NCBI GenBank assembly: GCA_910584875.1
Contig: CAJUDA010000006.1
Coordinates: 1 to 48,891, forward strand
Direction of reading: 5' to 3'
DNA length: 48,891 nucleotides
Origin: an uncultured Eubacterium sp.
GTDB taxonomy: Bacteria > Bacillota > Clostridia > Lachnospirales > Lachnospiraceae
Both the position numbers and the translations under genes were made by a program. A model generated the notes under the pieces. The model was given only the letters and a program-made list of their open reading frames with translations, ran no database searches and was not told where the DNA came from. Shown piece by piece: positions 30,171 through 39,031 of this stretch; within the stretch, counting starts at the first letter, position 1, and the number at the start of each line of letters is the position of its first letter.

Positions 30171-30679
30171 AGATGTTAGGGATGTTGATGGTTATGTCCG
30201 GCTGTATCGGTGCCGGATTGTGGTATAGTTTCATCTATAACAGAAAATGGCGTAATCTGAAGGACTGCCAGAAAGCGGTGCTGATCCTGCGCAATGAGAT
30301 CGTATATGGAAGGACGCCTCTACCGGAAGCATTTGCTCAGATGGCGGACAGGACAAACGGGAGTGTGGCACGGTTTTTTGACACGGTAGCGCAGCGTCTG
30401 GAGGAGGGCGGGGGACGTCTGGAGGAAATCTGGGGGACGGCGCTGCAGGAAATACTGACTTCCCAGGAGATGGGGAAGGAGGATCAGAAAGAACTGGAAG
30501 GTCTGGGAAATACATTGGGATATCTGGATACCCAGCTGCAGGTACAGGCGCTGGAACTTTATGAGAAGAGGCTGGAAGGAAGCCTGCAGAACTGGGAACG
30601 CGAAAAGGAGAAGAAAACGAGATTGTATCCGGTGCTGGGAACGATGGGAGGGGCACTGATCTGTCTGATTATTATGTGA
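30167..30679 (+). CDS. spoIIIAB: Stage III sporulation protein AB
   Basis: SpoIIIAB, 170 aa, resembles GspF-type inner-membrane platform proteins. It has an N-terminal membrane segment (MLMVMSGCIGAGLWYSFIYN), a cytoplasmic helical domain with LKDCQKAVLILRNEIVYGR and the typical LGYLDTQLQ, and a C-terminal membrane segment (GTMGGALICLIIM). It starts inside the end of spoIIIAA (ATGA overlap). Confidence 0.93.
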   Translation: MKMLGMLMVMSGCIGAGLWYSFIYNRKWRNLKDCQKAVLILRNEIVYGRTPLPEAFAQMADRTNGSVARFFDTVAQRLEEGGGRLEEIWGTALQEILTSQEMGKEDQKELEGLGNTLGYLDTQLQVQALELYEKRLEGSLQNWEREKEKKTRLYPVLGTMGGALICLIIM

Positions 30680-30692
30680 GGGAAAAAAGAGT

Positions 30693-30887
30693 ATGGAGAT
30701 AACGATAATATTTAGAATTGCGCTGGTAGGGATTCTGGTAACGATACTGAATCAGATCCTCAAACAGTCGGGGAGGGACGAGCAGGCGTTTCTTGTCAGT
30801 CTGGCGGGACTGATGCTGGTACTGTTCTGGGTGATTCCATACATATCTGAATTGTTCCAGACCGTAGAAGAACTGTTTACATTCTGA
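30693..30887 (+). CDS. spoIIIAC: Stage III sporulation protein AC
   Basis: SpoIIIAC, 64 aa, with two membrane segments and the conserved IFRIALVGILVTILNQILKQ and GRDEQAF loop. It is a small channel component next to spoIIIAD in every known operon. GAGGGAAA precedes the start. Confidence 0.95.
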   Translation: MEITIIFRIALVGILVTILNQILKQSGRDEQAFLVSLAGLMLVLFWVIPYISELFQTVEELFTF

Positions 30888-30928
30888 CCTGACAGAACAA
30901 TGATTTCACCGGGGGGAGGGATACATAG

Positions 30929-31309
30929 TTGGTAAAGGTAGTGATGATAGGAGTGGCAGCGATATTTCTGTCTCTGATCGCCGGAAACAGTAAGAGGGAA
31001 TACGGATTTGCGATCGCTATGTGTGCCGTGGCGGCGATCGCCGTCTATGGTCTGAGCCGGGTGTCGCTGATCATTGGGCAGATCCAGGCATTTGAGAAAG
31101 CCATTGGACTGGAACATGAGTATATTGCGATCCTTTTGAAAATGGTAGGGATTGCTTACCTGACACAGCTTGCCGTAAGCCTGTGCCGGGATGCCGGGCA
31201 GGGCGCCATAGCCGGGCAGATCGGATTTGCCGGGAAGATCAGTATGCTTATTGTGGGACTTCCCGTGATCTCTTCTCTGGTAAAAACGATAGGGGAGTTG
31301 TTATCATGA
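30929..31309 (+). CDS. spoIIIAD: Stage III sporulation protein AD
   Basis: SpoIIIAD, 126 aa, with four hydrophobic segments. It has VVMIGVAAIFLSLIAGNSKR and the conserved LLKMVGIAYLTQLAVSLCRD, then DAGQGAIAGQIGFAGK. The start is a TTG at 30929 with GGGGGGAGGG 8-9 nt upstream; no better ATG is available at the N-terminus. It overlaps spoIIIAE by 4 bp (ATGA). Confidence 0.93.
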   Translation: MVKVVMIGVAAIFLSLIAGNSKREYGFAIAMCAVAAIAVYGLSRVSLIIGQIQAFEKAIGLEHEYIAILLKMVGIAYLTQLAVSLCRDAGQGAIAGQIGFAGKISMLIVGLPVISSLVKTIGELLS

Positions 31310-32493
31310 AAAATTGGCGGCTGAGGACAGGTATTCTGGTTCTGTTGTGGATGCTGATGTCGGGAAGTGTGGTCAGCCAGGCAGCGGTGCAGGGAGGGGC
31401 AGGACAGAAAAAAGAAGGCAGGGACAATTCCGGGAGTTATGATGTGACGGACTGGCAGGATAGTATTCCCCTGGACGAAGTAGAAAAAGTATTTCAAAAG
31501 ATGCAGGGGGAAGAGAGCAGTTTTTCCATACAGGATTATGTGGATGACATTATGGAAGGACGGGCGTCTTTTTCTCTGGGCGAACTATGGAATACGGGAC
31601 TGCAGCACATTGCGGACCAGTTCAACGGGCAGAAGGATGTATTGTTTCGCATTCTTGCACTGGGGATCATTGCAGGCATCTTCGTCAATTTCTCTGGAAC
31701 GATCGGAGACCGGAATCTGGGAGAAACTGGTTTTTATATTACCTATCTGCTTTTGTTTGCCATGATGGCGGCGGGATTTCATATGGCGTATCAGGTGGCG
31801 GCGGACTCGATCCGTAACCTGCTCTCCTTTATGAGAGCGCTGGTGCCGGCATTTTCACTCTCGATCCTGATGGGGACGGGGAGCGGGACGTCCGCTGCCT
31901 ACTATGAAACGATGCTGATCGTGATCAGCCTCATTGAGACACTGATGGTAAATATCCTTCTTCCCGGGGTGCAGATTTATTTTCTTCTCAGCATGATGAA
32001 CCAGCTGGCGGATAATCATTTTTCCAGACTGACGGAACTGGTCAGAAGCTTTCTGCGCTGGACCCAGAGGATCCTGTTCGGAATTCTGGTCGGTTATCAG
32101 GGGATCCAGGGAATCCTGATGCCAGTGCTCGACAAGGTAAAAAACAACACGGTCCTGCAGACGGCAAAAGGACTGCCGGGTGTGGGCAATACGGTGGGAA
32201 GTGTGGCAGATACCGTAGTGGGAACAGGGATTCTGATCAAGAGTGCGATCGGAGTCGGGGGTCTGATCTGCATTCTTGTTCTGTGCTTTTATCCCCTGGT
32301 CAAGCTGCTGATCTTTACGGTGATGTACAAGATCGGGGGAGCCGTCGTGCAGCCCGTCAGTGACAGGCGGGTGGCGGCAGCTCTCCATGCGGCGGCGGAA
32401 AGCGGCAAGATACTGGCAGGCTATGTATTTGCAGGGGCGCTGATGTTTCTTTTATCTATCATCATCATACTGATCTGTACAAATATGCTGTGA
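31306..32493 (+). CDS. spoIIIAE: Stage III sporulation protein AE
   Basis: SpoIIIAE, 395 aa, is the large polytopic subunit of the feeding channel. It has a signal-like N-terminus (RTGILVLLWMLMSGSVVSQA), a ~100-residue extracytoplasmic part, then about seven membrane segments. Family stretches are GVQIYFLLSMMNQLADNHFS, LVGYQGIQGILMPVLDKVKN and GGAVVQPVSDRRVAAALHAA. ATG31306 overlaps the spoIIIAD stop. Confidence 0.95.
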   Translation: MKNWRLRTGILVLLWMLMSGSVVSQAAVQGGAGQKKEGRDNSGSYDVTDWQDSIPLDEVEKVFQKMQGEESSFSIQDYVDDIMEGRASFSLGELWNTGLQHIADQFNGQKDVLFRILALGIIAGIFVNFSGTIGDRNLGETGFYITYLLLFAMMAAGFHMAYQVAADSIRNLLSFMRALVPAFSLSILMGTGSGTSAAYYETMLIVISLIETLMVNILLPGVQIYFLLSMMNQLADNHFSRLTELVRSFLRWTQRILFGILVGYQGIQGILMPVLDKVKNNTVLQTAKGLPGVGNTVGSVADTVVGTGILIKSAIGVGGLICILVLCFYPLVKLLIFTVMYKIGGAVVQPVSDRRVAAALHAAAESGKILAGYVFAGALMFLLSIIIILICTNML

Positions 32494-32531
32494 TGGCAGG
32501 TAGGCTGAAGTGTTCCGGAGGGGAGGAAAAG

Positions 32532-32771
32532 ATGCAGGAAATTCTGGCTATGGTACAGAAGGTAACCGTTTTTTTATTGGTTTCTACATTGGTGATGGAT
32601 CTTTTTTCTGGTACGGAGTATAAAAAATATCTGCAGTATGTAGTGAGTCTGATCGTTATTGTACTGGTCATATCACCGTTCTTTAAGCTTATGGACAAAG
32701 GGATCGATCTGCGTCAGTGGAAGGATATAACGATACAGGAGGGGACGAGCCATGAAGATGGAGGAAATTAA
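32532..32771 (+). CDS. spoIIIAF: Stage III sporulation protein AF
   Basis: SpoIIIAF, 79 aa as called. Two membrane segments carry QKVTVFLLVSTLVMDLFSGT and YLQYVVSLIVIVLVISPFFK, matching the conserved N-terminal half of the family. The soluble C-terminal domain found in Bacillus SpoIIIAF (~200 aa in total) is absent, so this is a short form. ATG32532 has GGAGGGGAGG in front; an in-frame ATG at 32490 overlapping spoIIIAE is less likely. It overlaps spoIIIAG by 20 bp. Confidence 0.85.
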   Translation: MQEILAMVQKVTVFLLVSTLVMDLFSGTEYKKYLQYVVSLIVIVLVISPFFKLMDKGIDLRQWKDITIQEGTSHEDGGN

Positions 32772-33294
32772 AAAAATCATACAAAAAGCAGGTCCTGTGA
32801 AGCTGGGAATTGTAGTTATATGTGGGATATTACTGATCCTGGTCTCTTACGGGATGTCTGACAGCGGGGATGAGGGAGATAAAGAAAATCCAGAGGAAAC
32901 AGCAGTACAGCAGACAGATCTCAAGCTGCAGCAGACACAGTACCGGGAACAGATGAAACAGGAACTGGTTGAACTGCTGCGTCAGGTGGACGGAGTTGGC
33001 AGTGTTGAGGTTATGCTTACCCTGAAGGCTTCCAATGAGAAGGTAACATTAAAAGACAATACGGACCGGGGAAATGCCAGAGAAGAAGAGACGGTGCTGA
33101 TCGAGGACAGTGACCGGAATTCCACTCCTTATGTGATCCAGGAAAAGGAGCCGGAGCTGGAAGGAGTCGTGATTGTCTGCGACGGTGGAGACGATGCCGG
33201 AGTAAAAAGAGAAATAACAGAGGCAGTCAGTGCATTATTTCAGATTGAGAGTCATAAAATTAAAATAATGAAAAGCAAGGAGGCAAAGGAGTGA
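32752..33294 (+). CDS. spoIIIAG: Stage III sporulation protein AG
   Basis: SpoIIIAG, 180 aa, forms the ring in the space between the two membranes. It has an N-terminal membrane anchor (LGIVVICGILLILVSYGM) and a ring-building domain with ELVELLRQVDGVGSVEVMLT, then PELEGVVIVCDGGDDAGVKR. AGGAGGGG precedes the ATG. It overlaps spoIIIAH by 4 bp. Confidence 0.94.
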   Translation: MKMEEIKKIIQKAGPVKLGIVVICGILLILVSYGMSDSGDEGDKENPEETAVQQTDLKLQQTQYREQMKQELVELLRQVDGVGSVEVMLTLKASNEKVTLKDNTDRGNAREEETVLIEDSDRNSTPYVIQEKEPELEGVVIVCDGGDDAGVKREITEAVSALFQIESHKIKIMKSKEAKE

Positions 33295-33965
33295 AGAAAC
33301 TTTTGCGTAAAAATCAGATTATTATTACAGGTTTGGTGGTCATGGTGGCGATGGCCGGGTACTTAAGCATGACGGAACGGGATGAACTTAGCATGACAAC
33401 AGAAAACGAAGTTGTACAGGATGATGAGGTGGCAGATATCTCCGATGAGGATATCGTGCTGGACGGAGATGACTCTGTCAGCGGCGTATCCGTATCTGCA
33501 GTAGATGTGGATGCAAAAAAAACAGCAGGAAAGACCGCACAGGCATCAAAGGAAGATCTTGCTTCCAGGGAGAATGCCGGGGAAGCAGTAATGGTGAGCA
33601 ATACGGTGACGAAGAATTATTTTGAAGAGGCGAAATTATCCAGAGAACAGACAAGGGCAAAAAATAAGGATACTCTGACCCAGCTTGTCAACAATGAAAA
33701 TGCCACAAACGCACAGAAGGAAAAGGCGATGAATGAAATCATGAATATGACAGACATCAGTGAAAAGGAGACCGCTACAGAAAATCTTCTGGCGGCAAAG
33801 GGATTTAATGAAGCGGTTGTTACGATTCTGGATGACAGTGTGGATGTCGTGGTCAATGCCAAAGAACTGACCGAGCAGCAGATCGCACAGATTGAGGATG
33901 TAGTAAAACGCAAGACAGAGTGCCAGGCAGATAAAATTGTTATTTCTCCTGTTGGCAAAAAGTAA
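33291..33965 (+). CDS. spoIIIAH: Stage III sporulation protein AH
   Basis: SpoIIIAH, 224 aa, is the mother-cell partner of the forespore protein SpoIIQ, and structurally a YscJ/FliF-like ring protein. The single membrane anchor is IIITGLVVMVAMAGYLSM. A long acidic linker follows (residues ~30-100). The C-terminal domain has YFEEAKLSREQTRAKNKDTL, ETATENLLAAKGFNEAVVTI and DVVVNAKELTEQQIAQIEDV. It starts at a GTG within AAGGAGTGA, coupled to spoIIIAG. Confidence 0.94.
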   Translation: MKKLLRKNQIIITGLVVMVAMAGYLSMTERDELSMTTENEVVQDDEVADISDEDIVLDGDDSVSGVSVSAVDVDAKKTAGKTAQASKEDLASRENAGEAVMVSNTVTKNYFEEAKLSREQTRAKNKDTLTQLVNNENATNAQKEKAMNEIMNMTDISEKETATENLLAAKGFNEAVVTILDDSVDVVVNAKELTEQQIAQIEDVVKRKTECQADKIVISPVGKK

Positions 33966-33980
33966 TAAATCTGCTATAAT
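33952..33980 (+). promoter_or_regulatory. SigA promoter of the asp23-nusB-argR operon
   Basis: TTGGCA (33952-33957), 17-bp spacer, TATAAT (33975-33980). It overlaps the spoIIIAH stop and gives vegetative expression of the genes from 34034 on, separate from the sporulation operon. Confidence 0.8.
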
Positions 33981-34033
33981 AAGAAAATAATAGCCATGTA
34001 GGATTATTATTTTGAACAGGAGGTACCAGAGTC

Positions 34034-34411
34034 ATGACAGAGAATGATCGTGATACATTTGAAAACTCTTCGGATATCGGAGAGGTGCAGATTGCGAATG
34101 AAGTTGTTTCCAGTATTGCCGGGATATCGGCATCAGAGGTAGAAGGTGTGGAATCCATGGCAGGTGGGTTTAAAAATGAACTTGCCGGGAAATTTGGCGT
34201 CAAAAACTTATCCAAAGGGGTTAAGGTAGAGGTCAATGATGACTCAGCGAGAGTTGATCTGGCGATCAATATGAAATACGGATATAATATACCAAAGACC
34301 TGTGCACAGGTACAGGAAAAGGTGGCGCAGGCGATCAATTCCATGACAGGACTCCGGGTCAGGGCGGTCAATGTAAGGATCGCTGGTGTTGAGATTGAAA
34401 ATAAGGACTGA
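34034..34411 (+). CDS. Asp23/Gls24 family envelope stress protein
   Basis: A 125-aa protein of the Asp23/Gls24 (YqhY/YloU) family. Signatures are VQIANEVVSSIAGISASEVE, VKVEVNDDSARVDLAINMKY and VQEKVAQAINSMTGLRVRAV, then VNVRIAGVEI. Its place directly before nusB identifies it with Bacillus YqhY, which is linked to acetyl-CoA carboxylase activity there. GAACAGGAGGT precedes the ATG. Confidence 0.92.
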   Translation: MTENDRDTFENSSDIGEVQIANEVVSSIAGISASEVEGVESMAGGFKNELAGKFGVKNLSKGVKVEVNDDSARVDLAINMKYGYNIPKTCAQVQEKVAQAINSMTGLRVRAVNVRIAGVEIENKD

Positions 34412-34440
34412 CGGCATCCGGCATAGAAATGAGGATTGAG

Positions 34441-34839
34441 ATGACAAGACGTGAGATGAGGGAATATCTTTTCTGTCTGGTTTTTCAGAATGAATTTTAT
34501 CCAGCAGAAGAGTTTGCCGAACAGAGAGACAACTATCTGCATGAGAGATCACTCAGCGAGGGGGAAACAAAAGAAATTCTGGATAAACTGGAAGCATTTA
34601 TCGAATATTTACCGGAGATTGATAAAAAGATATCTGCCCATTCAAAGGGGTGGAAGATTGACCGGATCGCAAAAGCAGAGCTGGCGCTTCTGCGTCTGGC
34701 TGTCTATGAGGCACTGTATGATGACAGCGTTCCGGTAGGGGTTGCGGTCAATGAAGCGGTAGAACTGGCAAAGCAGTACGGGGAAGAAAATGCTTCTGCT
34801 TTTGTCAATGGGATTCTGGGGAAAATAGTAAATGAATAG
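34441..34839 (+). CDS. nusB: Transcription antitermination factor NusB
   Basis: NusB, 132 aa, binds boxA RNA with NusE (S10) in rRNA transcription. It is all-helical with RREMREYLFCLVFQNEFY, IDRIAKAELALLRLAVYEAL and the family end VPVGVAVNEAVELAKQYGEE. ATG34441 follows GAGG at 6 nt; an in-frame ATG at 34429 has no ribosome binding site. It overlaps xseA by 8 bp. Confidence 0.93.
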   Translation: MTRREMREYLFCLVFQNEFYPAEEFAEQRDNYLHERSLSEGETKEILDKLEAFIEYLPEIDKKISAHSKGWKIDRIAKAELALLRLAVYEALYDDSVPVGVAVNEAVELAKQYGEENASAFVNGILGKIVNE

Positions 34840-36049
34840 AGGAAAAGTGTATTCCGTCTCTTCTGTAAACCAGTATATTAAAAATATGTTTATCAACGAA
34901 TATGCCCTGTCGGTTGTATTTGTAAAAGGCGAGATATCCAATTGCAAATATCATAGCTCCGGGCATATTTATTTTACGATCAAGGATGAGGCGTCGCAGC
35001 TTGCCTGTGTCATGTTCCGGGGCGACCGGGGCGGTCTGGATTTCAAAATGGAAAATGGACAGGAAGTTATCGTGGGCGGTTCAGTCAGTGTTTACGAGAG
35101 AGACGGCAAGTATCAGCTGTATGCAAAAAAGATCGTTCTGGCGGGAGATGGAGTTCTGGCAGAGCGGTATGAACAATTAAAGAAAAAGCTGGAGTCTGCC
35201 GGTTATTTTGACCCGGACCGCAAACTGCCGGTTCCCCGGTATGTAAAGACCGTGGGGATCGTGACAGCACAGACCGGTGCGGCGGTACAGGATATGATCA
35301 ACATTGCCCGGAGACGCAATCCGTATGTCCAGCTGATCCTGTACCCGGCAAAGGTGCAGGGGGACGGGGCGGCAGAAACGATCGCAGAGGGAATCCGGAC
35401 ACTGGATGAGGCGCAGGTTGATGTGATCATCGCAGGACGGGGCGGCGGTTCCATGGAGGATCTGTGGGCGTTTAATGAAGAGATCGTGGCAGACGCCGTC
35501 TTTGCCTGCCGAACGCCTGTGATCTCGGCGGTCGGTCATGAGACGGATTATACGATCATTGATTTTGTGGCGGATCTGAGAGCACCCACTCCTTCTGCGG
35601 CAGCAGAGCTTGCGGTATATGATGTCCGGCAGACGCTGGAGGAATTGTATGATTATAAGGATCGTATCGCCAGAAGCATCCTGCGGCAGACAGAGACATT
35701 ATATGAGAAGCTTGCCTATCTGGAAGATAAACTGAAAAAATACCATCCGGAGCAGCAGATTCGGGAGAAACGGCAGCAGCTGATGAATCTGGAGGACAAG
35801 CTGACAACGCTTGTCACACAGATCTGTAAAGATAGAAAATATCAATTTGCCCTTCTTGCCGGGAGACTGGACAGCACAAGTCCGTTGAAAAAGCTTGCCA
35901 GCGGATATGTTTATGTGGCGGACCAGGATCAGAATATGGTTGATTCCGTCCATAAGGTAGCACAGGGAGACCAGATCAGTATGACATTTGCAGATGGAGT
36001 TGTGGCCGCAGAGGTTACGGATATTGTGCCGCATGAGAAGGGAGGTTGA
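34832..36049 (+). CDS. xseA: Exodeoxyribonuclease VII large subunit
   Basis: XseA, 405 aa, is the catalytic subunit of the single-strand exonuclease VII. The N-terminal OB fold reads VVFVKGEISNCKYHSSGHIY, and the catalytic domain has TAQTGAAVQDMINIARRRNP, IIAGRGGGSMEDLWAFNEE and ISAVGHETDYTIIDFVADLR. A long coiled coil follows (~260-350). It overlaps nusB and is followed 9 bp later by xseB. Confidence 0.96.
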   Translation: MNRGKVYSVSSVNQYIKNMFINEYALSVVFVKGEISNCKYHSSGHIYFTIKDEASQLACVMFRGDRGGLDFKMENGQEVIVGGSVSVYERDGKYQLYAKKIVLAGDGVLAERYEQLKKKLESAGYFDPDRKLPVPRYVKTVGIVTAQTGAAVQDMINIARRRNPYVQLILYPAKVQGDGAAETIAEGIRTLDEAQVDVIIAGRGGGSMEDLWAFNEEIVADAVFACRTPVISAVGHETDYTIIDFVADLRAPTPSAAAELAVYDVRQTLEELYDYKDRIARSILRQTETLYEKLAYLEDKLKKYHPEQQIREKRQQLMNLEDKLTTLVTQICKDRKYQFALLAGRLDSTSPLKKLASGYVYVADQDQNMVDSVHKVAQGDQISMTFADGVVAAEVTDIVPHEKGG

Positions 36050-36058
36050 CAGGGAACA

Positions 36059-36253
36059 ATGGAATTAGAAGAAATCATGGATAAGCTGGAGGAGACGGTC
36101 AGGAGGATGGAACAGAAAAAGCTGTCGCTGGAAGAATCCTATCAGTGCTTTTCGGAGGGAATGAAGTATGTGAGGGAAGGCAATAAGGCGATCGATCAGG
36201 TCGAGAAGAAGATACAGGTCCTGATGGGAAGCGAAGGTGATGAGGATGAATAA
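36059..36253 (+). CDS. xseB: Exodeoxyribonuclease VII small subunit
   Basis: XseB, 64 aa, with the family core MDKLEETVRRMEQKKLSLEE followed by SYQCFSEGMKYVREGNKAI. It binds along the XseA coiled coil. It overlaps the next gene by 8 bp. Confidence 0.94.
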   Translation: MELEEIMDKLEETVRRMEQKKLSLEESYQCFSEGMKYVREGNKAIDQVEKKIQVLMGSEGDEDE

Positions 36254-37145
36254 AGAGGTGCTGGCAAAAAAAATAAAAGAGATCGAAGACGGGTTTTCCA
36301 CTTATCTGCCAGAAGAAACTGGTTATCAGGAGACCGTCCTGCAGGCGGTGAATTATAGCGTCCGGGCAGGTGGGAAGAGACTCCGGCCGCTTTTTATGCA
36401 TGAAATGTACTGCCTGATGGGCGGACAAGAGGAAGCTGTGATACGCCCTTTTATGATGGCGATGGAAATGATACATACCTATTCTCTTGTGCATGATGAT
36501 CTGCCGGCGATGGATAATGATGATTACCGGAGAGGACAGCTGACTACCCACAAAAAGTATGGAGAGGATATGGGGATCCTTGCCGGGGATGCGCTGCTGA
36601 ACCTTGCCTATGAAACGGCATTTGAGGCGTTTGACAGTCAGACAGAGCGGACGAGGATCTGCAAGGCACTGCGTATCCTGGGACACAAGGCAGGCATTTA
36701 CGGTATGGTTGGTGGACAGGTTGTGGATGTAGAGAATAACGGAGTGTTTGTGGATGAGGGTACGATGTATTATGTTTATAAAAATAAAACGGCGGCACTG
36801 ATCGAGGGAAGTCTGATGATCGGCGCGGTACTGGCAGGGGCTTCGGAGGAACAGCTGGATACGGTAGAGAGTATTGGCACAGATCTGGGTATTGCCTTTC
36901 AGATCCAGGATGATATACTGGATGTAACCGGGGAAGAGGGGAAAATTGGCAAACCGGTACATAGTGACGAAAAAAATAAAAAATCCACCTTTGTGGCGGT
37001 ACGGGGTCTGGAAGAGAGTAAAAAAAGAGTGAAAGAATATACGGACCGTGCATTGCAAAGACTGGATTCTCTGAAAGCGGTGGAAGCAGAACCCCAGCAG
37101 TTCCTTCATGAACTTATGGCTTCCCTGGCTGGAAGAGAAAAATAG
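36246..37145 (+). CDS. ispA: Polyprenyl (farnesyl) diphosphate synthase
   Basis: IspA, 299 aa, condenses isopentenyl diphosphate with allylic diphosphates to farnesyl (or geranyl) diphosphate. The first Asp-rich motif is SLVHDDLPAMDNDDYRRG, the second is FQIQDDILDVTGEEGKIGKP. Upstream are GGKRLRPLF (substrate binding) and later GDALLNLAYE. The N-terminal start is uncertain by a few codons: GTG36237, ATG36240 and ATG36246 are all in frame, and ATG36246 has AAGG at 9 nt. It works with dxs next door in isoprenoid supply. Confidence 0.94.
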   Translation: MNKEVLAKKIKEIEDGFSTYLPEETGYQETVLQAVNYSVRAGGKRLRPLFMHEMYCLMGGQEEAVIRPFMMAMEMIHTYSLVHDDLPAMDNDDYRRGQLTTHKKYGEDMGILAGDALLNLAYETAFEAFDSQTERTRICKALRILGHKAGIYGMVGGQVVDVENNGVFVDEGTMYYVYKNKTAALIEGSLMIGAVLAGASEEQLDTVESIGTDLGIAFQIQDDILDVTGEEGKIGKPVHSDEKNKKSTFVAVRGLEESKKRVKEYTDRALQRLDSLKAVEAEPQQFLHELMASLAGREK

Positions 37146-37159
37146 AAGAGGTTACAAAA

Positions 37160-39031
37160 GTGAGCAGATTACTGGAAAAGATCATAAAAGAAAATGATAT
37201 TAAAAATATAGATCCAAAGGATTACCGGGAACTGGCACAAGAGATCCGGCTTAAGCTGGTGCGCAGTGTCAGCCGTACCGGCGGCCATCTGGCGTCCAAT
37301 CTGGGAGCCGTGGAGCTTACCATGGCGCTGCATCTGTGTCTCGATTTTCCCAAGGATAAACTGGTATGGGATGTCGGACACCAGTCTTATGTCCATAAGC
37401 TGCTGACCGGGCGGTCAGATGTATTTGATACTCTCCGCTGCATGGGAGGGATCAGCGGATTTCCAAAAGTGAAGGAAAACCCGAGTGATACGTTTGATAC
37501 CGGACACAGTTCGACATCCATTTCGGTAGCACTGGGGCTTGCCAAGGCGAGAGATCTGCGGGGGTCGGATGAAAAGGTGTTTGCTGTGATCGGGGATGGC
37601 GCACTTTCCGGAGGCATGGCGTATGAAGCCCTGAATAATGCAGCACAGCTTAATTCTAATATGGTAGTGGTTTTAAATGACAATAAAATGTCGATCGCCA
37701 AAAATGTCGGCGGTATGTCAAATTATCTGGGTAAGATCCGTGCCAACCGCAAGTACCGTGATCTGAAGATCAATGTGGAAAATGCACTGGACAGACTGCC
37801 AAACCTGGGCAAACCGATCACGAGACAGATCAAAAAGGCAAAGTCATCCCTGAAACATTTGTTTATATCGGGGATGATGTTTGAAGAGATGGGGCTGATC
37901 TATATCGGTCCGGTGGACGGTCATAATATCGAGGAAATGGTGACGGCATTTGAGACCGCCACATCCATTCATGACCAGCCGGTGCTGGTCCATGTCCTCA
38001 CCAAAAAGGGGAAAGGGTACAAACCAGCGGAAAAGCAGCCGGATGTGTTTCATGGAGTGGGTGTTTTTGATATCAGGAGCGGGGAACCGGTTCCGGATGA
38101 TGCGGAGACCTATACAAAAATATTCGGGCAATGGATGCTGGATCAGGGCGCCAGGGAAGAAACACTGGTATCGGTCTGTGCGGCGATGCCGGACGGCACC
38201 GGGCTGCGGGAATTTTCAGAGCAGTACCCGGAGCGTTTTTTCGATGTGGGGATTGCGGAGGAGCATGCGGTTACCTTCGCTGCCGGTCTGGCTGCCGGTG
38301 GTCTCCGGCCGGTGGTTTCCCTCTATTCCACCTTTATGCAGCGTGCTTATGACCAGCTGCTGCATGATGTCTGCATCAGTGAGCTGCCGGTTATCGTTAC
38401 GCTGGACCGGAGCGGGATCGTGGGAAAGGACGGTGAGACACATCAGGGGATCTTTGATCTTTCGTATCTGTCGTCCATGCCGGGTATTACAGTCCTGTCA
38501 CCGATGGACGGGGAGGAATTAAAAGCATCCCTGGATTTTGCCCTGCAGAATATGGAAACGCCGGTGGCGGTGCGGTATCCCCGTGGTACGGCATACCAGT
38601 ATCCGGGTATGCATTCGTCTTATGAATACGGGAAAGGCGAGATCTTATGTGAGGGAAGGGAGATCCTGATGCTGGCTGTGGGCAATATGGCTGAGATGGC
38701 ACTTCGTGCGGCAGACCGTCTCAGGGAATCCGGTATTGTCCCGACCATAGTCAATATGCGTTTTGTCAAACCGTTTGATGAGCAGCTGGTGGAACGTCTG
38801 GCAAAGCAGCACAGTGTGGTAGTGACGCTGGAGGATAACGTATACAGCGGTGGATTTTCTGAGCGGATCCAGGCATTTCTGCAGGAGCATGGCTGGAAGG
38901 GACGGGCGTGTATTCCGGTTTGTCTGCCGGATGCATTTATCGAACACGGTTCGCCGGAGGATTTGTATGAAAAATACAGGATGGATGCAGCTTCTGTAGC
39001 TGACAGGATAGAAGGGATCATAAAAAAGTGA
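37160..39031 (+). CDS. dxs: 1-Deoxy-D-xylulose-5-phosphate synthase
   Basis: Dxs, 623 aa, is the thiamine-diphosphate enzyme that starts the MEP isoprenoid pathway from pyruvate and glyceraldehyde-3-phosphate. The ThDP/Mg site is FAVIGDGALSGGMAYEALNN. N-terminal marks are GHLASNLGAVELTMALH and VWDVGHQSYVHKLLTGR. The pyrimidine-domain Glu lies in VGIAEEHAVTFAAGLAAGG. The C-terminal domain has TLEDNVYSGGF. It starts at GTG37160 and overlaps tlyA by 4 bp. Confidence 0.97.
   Translation: MSRLLEKIIKENDIKNIDPKDYRELAQEIRLKLVRSVSRTGGHLASNLGAVELTMALHLCLDFPKDKLVWDVGHQSYVHKLLTGRSDVFDTLRCMGGISGFPKVKENPSDTFDTGHSSTSISVALGLAKARDLRGSDEKVFAVIGDGALSGGMAYEALNNAAQLNSNMVVVLNDNKMSIAKNVGGMSNYLGKIRANRKYRDLKINVENALDRLPNLGKPITRQIKKAKSSLKHLFISGMMFEEMGLIYIGPVDGHNIEEMVTAFETATSIHDQPVLVHVLTKKGKGYKPAEKQPDVFHGVGVFDIRSGEPVPDDAETYTKIFGQWMLDQGAREETLVSVCAAMPDGTGLREFSEQYPERFFDVGIAEEHAVTFAAGLAAGGLRPVVSLYSTFMQRAYDQLLHDVCISELPVIVTLDRSGIVGKDGETHQGIFDLSYLSSMPGITVLSPMDGEELKASLDFALQNMETPVAVRYPRGTAYQYPGMHSSYEYGKGEILCEGREILMLAVGNMAEMALRAADRLRESGIVPTIVNMRFVKPFDEQLVERLAKQHSVVVTLEDNVYSGGFSERIQAFLQEHGWKGRACIPVCLPDAFIEHGSPEDLYEKYRMDAASVADRIEGIIKK

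Noticed and set aside
36099..37109. 336-codon ORF on the minus strand
   Set aside because: It lies opposite xseB and ispA, has no family signature or ribosome binding site, and mirrors the codon pattern of the real genes.
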